From Paragordius varius (lineage: Eukaryota; Nematomorpha), in the NCBI GenBank assembly GCA_964247055.1, contig OZ176054.1, positions 992,001 through 1,056,000 on the forward strand: DNA of 64,000 bases, in the 5' to 3' direction. The translations under genes were made by a program, and so were the position numbers. Shown here piece by piece: positions 31,941 through 45,335 of the stretch (position 1 is the first letter of the stretch; each line of letters starts with the position of its first letter). Below the pieces are notes generated by a model. It worked only from the letters and a program-made list of their open reading frames with translations, was not told where the DNA came from and did no database searches.

Positions 31941-34019
31941 AGTAAGACTACAACAAAATATAGAGATAGTTGAACAAACTCTTTCATATCCGATTTTTAC
32001 AACGATACTTTAAAAATTAATGTATAAAACTAGTCGCATCAATACTCAAGTTAAACTTTGTCATTAAAAATCGGATATTGGTCGCCGGTGAACAAAACTA
32101 TTTTTTATACGTTCTCTTAGTAAGACTACATCAAATAGAGATAGTTTGACAAACTCTTTCATATCCGATTTTTACAACGATAGTTTAAAAATTAATGTAT
32201 AAAACTAGTCGCGTTAAACTTTGTCCTAAAAATTCGGATATTGATCACCGGTGAACAAAATTATTTTTTATACATTCTCTTAGTAAGACTACAACAAAGT
32301 ATAGAGATAGTTTGACAAACTCTTTCATATCCGATTTTTACAACGATACTTTAAATTAATGTATAAAACTAGTCGCATCAATACTCAACTTAATCTTTGT
32401 CCTTAAAAATCGGATATTGGTCACCAGTGAACAAAATTATTTTTTACAACATTCTCTTAGTAGGACTACAGCAAAATATAGAGATAGTTTGACAAACTCT
32501 TTCATATCCGATTTTTACAACGATACTTTAAAAATTAATATATTAAACTAGTCGCATCAATACTTAAGTTAAACTTTGTCCTTAAAAATCGGATATTGGT
32601 CACCGGTGAACAAAACTATTTTTTATACATTCTCTTAGTAAGACTACATCAAAATATAGAGATAGTTTGACAAACTCTTTCATATCCGATTTTTACAACG
32701 ATACTTTAAAAATTAATGTATAGAACTAGTCGCGTTATACTTTTCCTAAAAATTCGTATATTGATCACCGGTGAACAAAATTATTTTTTATACATTCTCT
32801 TAGTAAGACTACAACAAAATATAGAGATAGTTTGACAAACTCTTTCATATCCGATTTTTACAACGATACTTTAAATTAATGTATAAAACTAGTCGCTTCA
32901 ATACTCAACTTAATCTTTGTCCTTAAAAATCGGATATTGGTCACCAGTGAACAAAACTAATTTTTATACATTCTCTTAGTAGGACTACATCAAAATATAG
33001 AGATAGTTTGACAAATTCTTTCATATCCGATTTTTAAAACGATACTTTAAAAATTAATGTATAGAACTAGTCGCGTTAAACTTTGTCCTAAAAATTCGTA
33101 TATTGATCACCGGTACAAAATTATTTTTTATACATTCTCTTAGTAAGACTACAACAAAATATAGAGATAGTTTGACAAATTCTTTCATATCCGATTTTTA
33201 CAACGATACTTTAAAAATTAATGTATAAAACTAGTCCCATCAATACTCAAGTTTAACTTTGTCCTTAAAAATCGGATATTGGTCACCGGTGAACAAAATT
33301 ATTTTTTATACATTCTCTTATTAAGACTACATCAAAATATAGATATAGTTTGACAAACTCTTTCATATCCGATTTTTACAACGATACTTTTAAAATTAAT
33401 ATATTAAACTAGTCGCATCAATACTCAAGTTAAACTTTGTCCTTAAAAATCGGATATTGGTCACCGGTGAACAAAACTATTTTTTATACATTCTCTTAGT
33501 AAGACTACATCAAAATATAGAGATAGTTTGACAAACTCTTTCATATCCGATTTTTACAACGATACTTTAAAAATTAATGTATGAACTAGTCGCGTTAAAC
33601 TTTGTCCTAAAAATTCGTATATTGATCACCGGTGAACAAAATTATTTTTTATACATTCTCTTAGTAAGACTACAACAAAATATAGAGATAGTTTGACAAA
33701 CTCTTTCATATCCGATTTTTACAACGATACTTTAAAAATTAATGTATAAAACTAGTCGCATCAATACTCAAGTTAAACTTTGTCCTTAAAAATCGGATAT
33801 TGGTCGCCGGTGAACAAAACTATTTTTTATACATTCTCTTAGTAAGACTACATCAAAATATAGATATAGTTTGACAAACTCTTTCATATCCGATTTTTAC
33901 AATGATACTTTAAAAATCAATGTTTAAAACTAGTCGCGTTAAACTTTGTCCTAAAAATTGGGATATTGATTACCGGTGAACAAAATTATTTTTTATACAT
34001 TCTTTTAGTAAGACTACAA

Positions 34020-37000
34020 TAAATTATAGAGATAGTTTGACAAACTCTTTCATATCCGATTTTTACAACGATACTTTAAATTAATGTATAAAACTAGTCG
34101 CATCAATACTCAAGTTAATCTTTGTCCTTAAAAATCGGATATATATCACCGGTAAACAAAATTATTTTTTACAACATTCTCTTAGTAGGACTACATCAAA
34201 ATATAATAGTTTGACAAATTCTTTCATATCCGATTTTTACAACGATACTTTAAAAATTATTATATTAATCTAGTCGCATCAATACTCAAGTTAAACTTTG
34301 TCCTTAAAAATCGGATATTGGTCACCGGTGAACAAAACTATTTTTTATACATTCTCTTAGTAAGACTACATCAAAATATAAAGATAGTTTGACAAACTCT
34401 TTCATATCCGATTTTTACAACGATACTTTAAAAATTAATATATAGAACTAGTCGCGTTAAACTTTGTCCTAAAAATTCGTATATTGATCACCGGTGAACA
34501 AAATTATTTTTTATACATTCTCTTAGTAAGACTACAACAAAATATAGATATAGTTTGACAAACTCTTTCATATCCGATTTTTACAACGATACTTTAAATT
34601 AATGTATAAAACTAGTCGCATCAATACTCAAGTTAATCTTTGTCCTTAAAAATCGGATATATATCACCGGTAAACAAAATTATTTTTTACAACATTCTCT
34701 TAGTAGGACTACATCAAAATATAATAGTTTGACAAATTCTTTCATATCCGATTTTTACAACGATACTTTAAAAATTATTATATTAATCTAGTCGCATCAA
34801 TACTCAAGTTAAACTTTGTCCTTAATAATCGGATATTGGTCACCGGTGAACAAAACTATTTTTTATACATTCTCTTAGTAAGACTACATCAAAATATAGA
34901 GATAGTTTGACAAACTCTTTCATATCCGATTTTTACAACGATACTTTAAAAATTAATGTATAGAACTAGTCGCGTTAAACTTTGTCCTAAAAATTCGGAT
35001 ATTGATCACCGGTGAACAAAATTTTTTTTTATACATTCTCTTAGTAAGACTACAACAAAATATAGAGATAGTTGAACAAACTCTTTCATATCCGATTTTT
35101 ACAACGATACTTTAAAATTTAATGTCTAAAACTAGTCGCATCAATACTCAAGTTAAACTTTGTCTTAAAAATCGGATATTGGTTGCCGGTGAACAAAACT
35201 ATATTTATACATTCTCTTAGTAAGACTACATCAAAATATAGAGATAGTTTGACAAACTCTTTCATATCCGATTTTTACAACGATACTTTAAAAATTAATG
35301 TATGAACTAGTCGCGTTAAACTTTGTCCTAAAAATTCGTATATTGATCACCGGTGAACAAAATTATTTTTTATACATTCTCTTAGTAAGACTACAACAAA
35401 ATATAGAGATAGTTTGACAAACTCTTTCATATCCGATTTTTACAACGATACTTTAAAAATTAATGTATAAAACTAGTCGCATCAATACTCAAGTTAAACT
35501 TTGTCCTTAAAAATCGGATATTGGTCGCCGGTGAACAAAACTATTTTTTATACATTCTCTTAGTAAGACTACATCAAAATATAGATATAGTTTGACAAAC
35601 TCTTTCATATCCGATTTTTACAATGATACTTTAAAAATCAATGTTTAAAACTAGTCGCGTTAAACTTTGTCCTAAAAATTGGGATATTGATTACCGGTGA
35701 ACAAAATTATTTTTTATACATTCTTTTAGTAAGACTACAATAAATTATAGAGATAGTTTGACAAACTCTTTCATATCCGATTTTTACAACGATACTTTAA
35801 ATTAATGTATAAAACTAGTCGCATCAATACTCAAGTTAATCTTTGTCCTTAAAAATCGGATATATATCACCGGTAAACAAAATTATTTTTTACAACATTC
35901 TCTTAGTAGGACTACATCAAAATATAATAGTTTGACAAATTCTTTCATATCCGATTTTTACAACGATACTTTAAAAATTATTATATTAATCTAGTCGCAT
36001 CAATACTCAAGTTAAACTTTGTCCTTAAAAATCGGATATTGGTCACCGGTGAACAAAACTATTTTTTATACATTCTCTTAGTAAGACTACAACAAAATAT
36101 AGATATAGTTTGACAAACTCTTTCATATCCGATTTTTACAACGATACTTTAAATTAATGTATAAAACTAGTCGCATCAATACTCAAGTTAATCTTTGTCC
36201 TTAAAAATCGGATATATATCACCGGTAAACAAAATTATTTTTTACAACATTCTCTTAGTAGGACTACATCAAAATATAATAGTTTGACAAATTCTTTCAT
36301 ATCCGATTTTTACAACGATACTTTAAAAATTATTATATTAATCTAGTCGCATCAATACTCAAGTTAAACTTTGTCCTTAATAATCGGATATTGGTCACCG
36401 GTGAACAAAACTATTTTTTATACATTCTCTTAGTAAGACTACATCAAAATATAGAGATAGTTTGACAAACTCTTTCATATCCGATTTTTACAACGATACT
36501 TTAAAAATTAATGTATAGAACTAGTCGCGTTAAACTTTGTCCTAAAAATTCGGATATTGATCACCGGTGAACAAAATTTTTTTTTATACATTCTCTTAGT
36601 AAGACTACAACAAAATATAGAGATAGTTGAACAAACTCTTTCATATCCGATTTTTACAACGATACTTTAAAATTTAATGTCTAAAACTAGTCGCATCAAT
36701 ACTCAAGTTAAACTTTGTCTTAAAAATCGGATATTGGTTGCCGGTGAACAAAACTATATTTATACATTCTCTTAGTAAGACTACATCAAAATATAGAGAT
36801 AGTTTGACAAACTCTTTCATATCCGATTTTTACAACGATACTTTAAAAATTAATGTATGAACTAGTCGCGTTAAACTTTGTCCTAAAAATTCGTATATTG
36901 ATCACCGGTGAACAAAATTATTTTTTATACATTCTCTTAGTAAGACTACAACAAAATATAGAGATAGTTTGACAAACTCTTTCATATCCGATTTTTACAA

Positions 37001-38500
37001 CGATACTTTAAAAATTAATGTATAAAACTAGTCGCATCAATACTCAAGTTAAACTTTGTCCTTAAAAATCGGATATTGGTCGCCGGTGAACAAAACTATT
37101 TTTTATACATTCTCTTAGTAAGACTACATCAAAATATAGATATAGTTTGACAAACTCTTTCATATCCGATTTTTACAATGATACTTTAAAAATCAATGTT
37201 TAAAACTAGTCGCGTTAAACTTTGTCCTAAAAATTGGGATATTGATTACCGGTGAACAAAATTATTTTTTATACATTCTTTTAGTAAGACTACAATAAAT
37301 TATAGAGATAGTTTGACAAACTCTTTCATATCCGATTTTTACAACGATACTTTAAATTAATGTATAAAACTAGTCGCATCAATACTCAAGTTAATCTTTG
37401 TCCTTAAAAATCGGATATATATCACCGGTAAACAAAATTATTTTTTACAACATTCTCTTAGTAGGACTACATCAAAATATAATAGTTTGACAAATTCTTT
37501 CATATCCGATTTTTACAACGATACTTTAAAAATTATTATATTAATCTAGTCGCATCAATACTCAAGTTAAACTTTGTCCTTAAAAATCGGATATTGGTCA
37601 CCGGTGAACAAAACTATTTTTTATACATTCTCTTAGTAAGACTACATCAAAATATAAAGATAGTTTGACAAACTCTTTCATATCCGATTTTTACAACGAT
37701 ACTTTAAAAATTAATATATAGAACTAGTCGCGTTAAACTTTGTCCTAAAAATTCGTATATTGATCACCGGTGAACAAAATTATTTTTTATACATTCTCTT
37801 AGTAAGACTACAACAAAATATAGATATAGTTTGACAAACTCTTTCATATCCGATTTTTACAACGATACTTTAAATTAATGTATAAAACTAGTCGCATCAA
37901 TACTCAAGTTAATCTTTGTCCTTAAAAATCGGATATATATCACCGGTAAACAAAATTATTTTTTACAACATTCTCTTAGTAGGACTACATCAAAATATAA
38001 TAGTTTGACAAATTCTTTCATATCCGATTTTTACAACGATACTTTAAAAATTATTATATTAATCTAGTCGCATCAATACTCAAGTTAAACTTTGTCCTTA
38101 ATAATCGGATATTGGTCACCGGTGAACAAAACTATTTTTTATACATTCTCTTAGTAAGACTACATCAAAATATAGAGATAGTTTGACAAACTCTTTCATA
38201 TCCGATTTTTACAACGATACTTTAAAAATTAATGTATAGAACTAGTCGCGTTAAACTTTGTCCTAAAAATTCGGATATTGATCACCGGTGAACAAAATTT
38301 TTTTTTATACATTCTCTTAGTAAGACTACAACAAAATATAGAGATAGTTGAACAAACTCTTTCATATCCGATTTTTACAACGATACTTTAAAATTTAATG
38401 TCTAAAACTAGTCGCATCAATACTCAAGTTAAACTTTGTCTTAAAAATCGGATATTGGTTGCCGGTGAACAAAACTATATTTATACATTCTCTTAGTAAG
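34020..38500. repeat. satellite higher-order repeat, units of 1,721 and 1,555 bp
   Basis: The shortened motif 'atataatagtttgac' lies at 34201, 34719, 35922, 36274, 37477 and 37995. The spacing within each pair is 518, 352 and 518 bp, so the middle copy lacks one 166-bp B monomer. First members of pairs lie 1,721 and 1,555 bp apart, a difference of exactly one B monomer. 'tatgaactagtcgcg' and 'tttaatgtctaaaac' variants recur in the same frame. Confidence 0.9.
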
Positions 38501-40773
38501 ACTACATCAAAATATAGAGATAGTTTGACAAACTCTTTCATATCCGATTTTTACAACGATACTTTTATAAAACTAGTCGCGTTAAACTTTGTCCTAAAAA
38601 TTCGGATATTGATCACCGGTGAACAAAATTAGTTTTTATACATTCTCTTAGTAAGACTACAACAAAGTATAGAGATAGTTTGACAAACTCTTTCATATCC
38701 GATTTTTACAACGATACTTTATATTAATGTATAAAACTAGTCGCATCAATACTCAACTTAATCTTTGTCCTTAAAAATCGGATATTAGTCACCAGTGAAC
38801 AAAATTAATTTTTTACAACATTCTCTTAGTAGGACTACATCAAAATATAGAGATAGTTTGACAAACTCTTTCATATCCGATTTTTACAACGATACTTTAA
38901 AAATTAATATATTAAACTAGTCGCATCAATACTCAAGTTAAACTTTGTCCTTAAAAATCGGATATTGGTCACCGGTGAACAAAACTATTTTTTATACATT
39001 CTCTTAGTAAGACTACATCAAAATATAGAGATAGTTTGACAAACTCTTTCATATCCGATTTTTACAACGATACTTTAAAAATTAATGTATAGAACTAGTC
39101 GCGTTATACTTTGTCCTAAAAATTCGTATAATCACCGGTCAACAAAATTATTTTTTATACATTCTCTTAGTAAGACTACAACAAAATATAGAGATAGTTT
39201 GACAAACTCTTTCATATCCGATTTTTACAACGATACTTTAAAAATTAATGTATAAAACTAGTCGCATCAATACTCAAGTTAAACTTTGTCCTTAAAAATC
39301 GGTTATTGGTCACCGGTGAACAAAACTATTTTTTATACATTCTCTTAGTAAGACTACATCAAAATATAGAGATAGTTTGACAAACTCTTTCATATCCGAT
39401 TTTTACAACGATACTTTAAAATTAATGTATAAAACTAGTCGCATCAATACTCAAGTTAAACTTTGTCCTTAAAAATCGGATATTGGTCACCGGTGAACAA
39501 AATTATTTTTTATACATTCTCTTATTATGACTACATCAAAATATAGAGATAGTTTTACAAACTCTTTCATATCCGATTTTTACAACGATACTTTAAAAAT
39601 TAATGTATAGAACTAGTCGCGTTAAACTTTGTCCTAAAAATTCGTATATTGATCACCGGTGAACAAAATTATTTTTTATACATTCTCTAAGTAAGACTAC
39701 AACAAAATATAGAGATAGTTTGACAAACTCTTTCATATCCGATTTTTACAACGATACTTTAAAAATTAATGTATAAAACTAGTCGCATCAATACTCAAGT
39801 TAGATTTTGTCCTTAAAAATCGGATATTGGTCACCGGTGAACAAAATTATTTTTTATACATTCTCTTAGTAAGACTACATCAAAATATAGAGATAGTTTG
39901 ACAAACTCTTTCATATCCGATTTTTACAACGATACTTTAAAAATTAATGTATAAAACTAGTCGCATCAATACTCAAGTTAAACTTTGTCCTTAAAAATCG
40001 GATATTGGTCACCGGTGAACAAAATTATTTTTTATACATTCTCTTATTATGACTACATCAAAATATAGAGATAGTTTTACAAACTCTTTCATATCCGATT
40101 TTTACAACGATACTTTAAAAATTAATGTATAGAACTAGTCGCGTTAAACTTTGTCCTAAAAATTCGTATATTGATCACCGGTGAACAAAATTATTTTTTA
40201 TACATTCTCTAAGTAAGACTACAACAAAATATAGAGATAGTTTGACAAACTCTTTCATATCCGATTTTTACAACGATACTTTAAAAATTAATGTATAAAA
40301 CTAGTCGCATCAATACTCAAGTTAAACTTTGTCCTTAAAAATCGGATATTGGTCACCGGTGAACAAAATTATTTTTTATACATTCTCTTATTATGACTAC
40401 ATCAAAATATAGAGATAGTTTGACAAACTCTTTCATATCCGATTTTTACAACGATACTTTAAAAATTAATGTATAGAACTAGTCGCGTTAAACTTTGTCC
40501 TAAAAATTCGTATATTGATCACCGGTGAACAAAATTATTTTTTATACATTCTCTAAGTAAGACTACAACAAAATATAGAGATAGTTTGACAAACTCTTTC
40601 ATATCCGATTTTTACAACGATACTTTAAAAATTAATGTATAAAACTAGTCGCATCAATACTCAAGTTAGATTTTGTCCTTAAAAATCGGATATTGGTCAC
40701 CGGTGAACAAAATTATTTTTTATACATTCTCTTAGTAAGACTACATCAAAATATAGAGATAGTTTGGCAACTC

Positions 40774-42170
40774 ATTTTATTTTTAATTATTTTATTTTTA
40801 TTTTATTTTTATTTTATTTTTATTTTTTTTATTTTATTTTATTTTATGTTATTTTATTTTATATTATTTTATCTATTTAATTTTATTTTATTTTATTTTA
40901 TTTTATTTTATTTTATTTTATTTTATATTATATTATTTTATTTTATTTTATTTTTTTTTATTTTATTTTATTTTATTTTATTTTATTTTTTATTTTATTT
41001 TTAATTATTTTATTTTATTTTATTTTATATTATTTTATTTTATTTTATTTTATTTTATTTTATTTTATTTATATTTTATTTTATTTTATTATTTTTTTTT
41101 AATTATTTTATTTAATTTTTTTTTATTTTATTTTATTTTATTTTATTTTTATTTTATTTTATTTTTAATTATTTTAATTTATTTTTTTATTTTATTTTTA
41201 TTTTATTTTAATTTTTTTATTTTATTTTATTTTTTAATATAGTAATTTTATTTTATTTTTAATTATTTTATTTTATTTTATATTATTTTATCTTATTTAA
41301 TTTTATTTTATTTTATATTATTTTATTTTATTTTATTTTATTTATTATTTTATTTTATTTTATTTTATTTTTATTTTATTTCATATTATTTTATTTTATT
41401 TTATTTTATTTTTTTTTATTATATAATATTTTATTTTATTTTATTTTATTTTATATTATATTATTTTATTTTATTTTTTTTATTATATAAAAATTTTATT
41501 TTATTTTAAGTCTTTTATTTTATATTATTTTATTTTATTTTATTTTATTTTATTTTATTTATTTTATTTTATTTTATTTTATTTTATTTTATTTTATTTT
41601 ATTTTATATTATTTTATTTTATTTTATTTTATTTTTTTTTATTATATAATATTTTATTTTGTTTTTAATTATTTTATTTTATTTTATATTATTTTATATT
41701 ATTTTATTTTATTTTACATCAATTTATTAATATTTTATTTTATTTTATTTTTTTTTATTTTATTTTATTTTATTTTTTTTTATTTTATTTTTTATATTAT
41801 TTTATTTTATTTTATATATATTTTATTTTATTTTATTATATTTTATTTTATTTTATTTTTTTTATTGTATAAAATTTTATTTAATTTTTAATTATTTTTT
41901 ATATTATTTTATATTATTTTATTTTATTTTATATTATATTAATTTATTAATATTTTATTTTATTTTATTTTATTTTTATTTTATTTTATTTTATTTTATT
42001 TTATTTTATTTTATTTTATTTTATTTTATTTATTTTTATTTTATTTTATTTTATTTTATTTTATTTTTATTTAATTTTATTTTATTTTATTTTATTTTAT
42101 TTTATTTTTAATTATTTTATATTATTTTATATTATTTTGTTTTATTTTATTTTATTTTATTTTTAATTAT
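40774..42170. repeat. (ATTTT)n pentanucleotide microsatellite
   Basis: A nearly pure run of ATTTT/TATTT units with scattered ATATT, ATTTTT and AATTATT interruptions. It begins directly at the broken end of the satellite. An apparent 103-codon reading frame here is only the F/L/I/Y translation of the repeat and is not a gene. Confidence 0.95.
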
Positions 42171-43715
42171 TTTATTTTAATTTTTCATATATTATTTAAT
42201 TTTTTTACTTTATTATTTAATAAATTTTTTTATGTTTTTTGATTTTTTATATTTTATTTTTAATATATTTTATAAGTTGATTTTTTTAATTTTTTTTATT
42301 TATTTTTTATTTTTTTATTTTTCTATTTTTATATAATTATTTAATTTATTAATTAATTTTTATTATTTTAAATATTTATTTTTTTCAATTTTTTTAATTA
42401 TATTTTTTTTATTATTTAATATTGTAATTTTAATATATTAATTATTTTTATTTGTTTTTATATTTTTCAAATTTTTTATATATTTATATTTTCATATTTT
42501 AATTTATTATTTAATTTTAATATATAAATTCATATATATTTATATTTTTTTTTTAAATATTTTAATTTTTTAAACTTTTTTTAATTTTTAAATTTAATTT
42601 TTATTATATTATATTTTTTATTTTTATTTAATATTATTTTTTTAATTTTCTTATCAATTATATAATTATTCAATTCATTATTTAACTGTTTTATTTTAAA
42701 AAAATTTTTAATTTATATATTTTATTTTTCAAATTTTAATATTTGTATTCTATAATTTATTATTTTTTTAATATTTTTAATATATATTTTATATATTATT
42801 TTTTACTTTTTATTTTTTTATATTCTCAGTTTCTTTTTATTTTAATTTTTATTATAGACTAATTTTTTATTTTTTTAATTTTATTTCTCTATTAATTATA
42901 TAATTATTAATTTATTATAATTTTTATATTTTTGATAATTATTTTATTTTTTTTACTTATATATTTTTTTTTATTTTTAATATTTTTTATTTATTTTTTT
43001 TTAATATTTTTTTAGTTTATTATTATATTTTTATTTTTTTTATTACGTAATATTGTAATTTAATATTTTTTCTATTTAATTTTATATTTTTCAAAAATTT
43101 ATTATTTTTTTAATATTTTTAATTTACCTTTTTTCATATATTTCTATTTTTAATTTTTATATATTTTTTGGTTTATTTTTATATTAATTTTTATTATTTT
43201 AAAATTTTTATTTTTTTATCTCATTTTTTTGATTTTAATTTATATATTTTTTTATTATTAATTTTTTATTTTTTAATTTATTGTTTATTTTTTATTAATT
43301 ATTTAATTTATTATTATTCAAGTTTCAAAACATTATATTTTTTATTTTTTCATAATTAATATTTTAATTTTTTTAATTTATCATGATTTCCAATTTTTTT
43401 TTTAATTTTTTAATTTATTATATAAATTTTTAATATAAATTTCTTTTATATTTTCATTTACTATATTTAATATTATTTTTTAATTTATTTTTAGTATTAT
43501 TATTTATTTATTTTTTATTAATTATTAATTTTTTTAATTTTATGTTAAATTCAAATATTTTATTCTTTAATTTTTCCACTTAATTATTCATTATTTTTTA
43601 TTTTTTCACATTTTTATTTTTTTTATTTTTTATATTTTTTAATTTATTTTTTAATTTTAATATTTTTATTATATATTTTATGTATATTTTTTTAATTTTT
43701 ATATCTTATCAAAAA
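42171..43715. repeat. degenerate T-rich low-complexity DNA
   Basis: Almost only T and A, with T strongly in excess on the given strand. It looks like a decayed continuation of the pentanucleotide tract. I see no gene. The short open frame at 43168-43359 is low-complexity translation. Confidence 0.85.
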
Positions 43716-44770
43716 TAAATATTAAATTTAAAATTTAATAATAAATTAAAAATATTAAATAACTAATTAAAATAAATAAAAGAAACTAAAATTAAAAATA
43801 TAATAAATAAAAATATTAAAAAAATAAAAAAATATTAAAAATTAAATAAATATATAAAATATATAAATTATAAAAAAGAAATTAAATGAAAAATACAATG
43901 ATAAAATTAAAAAAATGAATAAAAATCAAAAAAATATAAAAAATAAAATTTATAATTAAATAATTATTAATAAATAAAATAAAAAATTAAAATACACATA
44001 TAAAAAAAAATTAAAAATAAATATAAAAAAAAGGTTTAAAAATTAAATAAAAAAGATATAAATATAAAATAAAAAAAATAAAAAAATAAAATAAAAAAGT
44101 TAAAATAAAACAAACATAAACAAATACATGAAAATAAAATTTAATAAACAAAAAATAAAAATAAAAAAAATAATAAAAAATAAATAAATAAATATAAAAT
44201 AAATTAACGATAAATTTATTAATTATGATAATTGTATGAAAAAACTAAATTTAATAATAAATAAATAAAAAAAAATAAAAAATATTAAAAATTAAAAAAA
44301 AACAAAAAAACAAAATTTTTAAAAATATTAAAAGAAATAATTGAAAAATATGATTATTAAAAATAGAAAATAAATAAAAAATAAAATTAAAATATTAAAA
44401 TATAAAATTAATATAAGAAACATAAAATATAAAAATAATTTAATAAAATATTAATATTAATACTAAATAAATATATAAAATATATATAAAAATAATAAAT
44501 TCATAAATATAAAATAAAAAATAATATAGGTTATATAAAATTTTAATAAAAATAAAAAATGAAATTTAAAATATATAAAAAAAAATGAAAATTAAATAAG
44601 AAATTAATAAAATAATAATTATTAAAAAAAATAACTAAAAATTAAAAAAATTAAAATATACATTAAAAAAATTAAAAAAAAATAAAAATAAAATAAAAAA
44701 AATATTAAAAATTAAATATATATATATTGAAATAAAACAATAAATAAAAAATAATGTATTTATAATAAAC
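43716..44770. repeat. A-rich low-complexity DNA, opposite base skew to the preceding tract
   Basis: At about 43715 the given strand switches from T-rich to A-rich and stays so for about 1 kb (AAATA, TAAAA, ATAAAT words). This is what an inverted copy of the T-rich tract would look like after decay. No gene is seen. Confidence 0.85.
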
Positions 44771-44840
44771 TAGCGTGAATCTCGTGCTGCTACGCAGCCC
44801 GAGGAAGTCCTTCGGACCTTTGGGAAGGGGGGGGAGTTCG
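44771..44840. other. small GC-rich island with two short hairpins
   Basis: Inside very AT-rich DNA lies a ~60-bp GC-rich block with 'gctgctacgcagc' (stem GCTGC/GCAGC, loop TAC), then 'gtccttcggac' (stem GTCC/GGAC, loop TTC), and a run of eight G. It sits at the border between the A-rich tract and the first ~0.5-kb repeat copy. It is too short and lacks the cloverleaf of a tRNA. Function unknown. Confidence 0.5.
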
Positions 44841-45335
44841 AATGCTATACATATGATAGATACTCCTTACTCAGCATCTATCATCAAGGAAACGCTTGAC
44901 TAAAATTTTTGCCTTTTAACAGGCAATACGAAAAATCTTTCTCGAATTTTTACAGTCTCATACCGTAGGAAAAAAAATACAATCAAAAAATATTTTTGTG
45001 GACTTTGTTTTTTTTTGAAAAAAATGGCATTTTACGGGGGTAGCGGGTAAAAAGAGGGCCCAAATCAAAAAAGTGAGTCGACTATGTTCAGCGCGATCGA
45101 AAATAAGTAAACAATAATCATATTTGAAATTGAATGGTCCAACACGTTCTCCAAAAAATTGACTTAACCCATTTTTCACACGGGGTGGGCCCGAACTGGG
45201 GACCTAATTCCAAAAAAGGGCGAAGCTATTGTCGGGGCATTCATTAATGATTATATTTTTTCGATGTTTGGATTTGATTGGGTTCACCGGTTTTCCGGAA
45301 ACAGATCACAAAGTTATATGAAAAATCAGTTTTTA
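44841..45335 (+). repeat. about 0.5-kb dispersed repeat, copy A
   Basis: It shares several blocks with copy B that follows: 'actaaaatttttgcctttt', 'ggcattttacggggg', 'gatcgaaaataagtaaac', 'ggtccaacacgttctcc', 'cggggtgggcccgaactg' and 'gcgaagctattgtcgggg'. It has no coding capacity. Short open frames on either strand are chance frames in the repeat. Confidence 0.85.

Larger units (their letters stand above)
1..40773. repeat. satellite DNA array (about 240 monomers, two alternating types)
   Basis: The stretch is an uninterrupted head-to-tail array. Spacing of the shared motif tagagatagtttgacaaac gives a monomer of about 178 bp (for example 513 to 691) or about 166 bp (347 to 513). Type A carries 'catcaatactcaagttaaac' and 'ttaaaaatcggatattgg'. 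Type B lacks about 12 bp there, reads 'tcgcgttaaac', and has 'aaaaattcgtatattgatc'. The two types often alternate as a ~344-bp dimer. Most monomers share the palindrome TCACCGGTGA and the tract ttattttttatacattctc. No ORF of useful length occurs inside. The array starts before the window and ends at about 40773, where the last monomer breaks off into an ATTTT tract. Size, monomer length and homogeneity suit centromeric or other heterochromatic satellite DNA; that role is inference. Confidence 0.98.

Noticed and set aside
1..40773. CRISPR array
   Set aside because: Repeat units are 166-178 bp with no alternating unique spacers; every position belongs to the repeat. It is a eukaryotic satellite.
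40693..41004. 103-residue open frame, mostly F, L, I and Y
   Set aside because: It starts in the last satellite monomer and then translates the ATTTT repeat. It is a low-complexity artefact and not a membrane protein.
43168..43359. 63-residue open frame in T-rich DNA
   Set aside because: Composition is that of the T-rich tract only; no motif and no gene signals.
44771..44840. tRNA or other small RNA gene
   Set aside because: No cloverleaf, no A/B box promoter pair, and too short; only two small hairpins.
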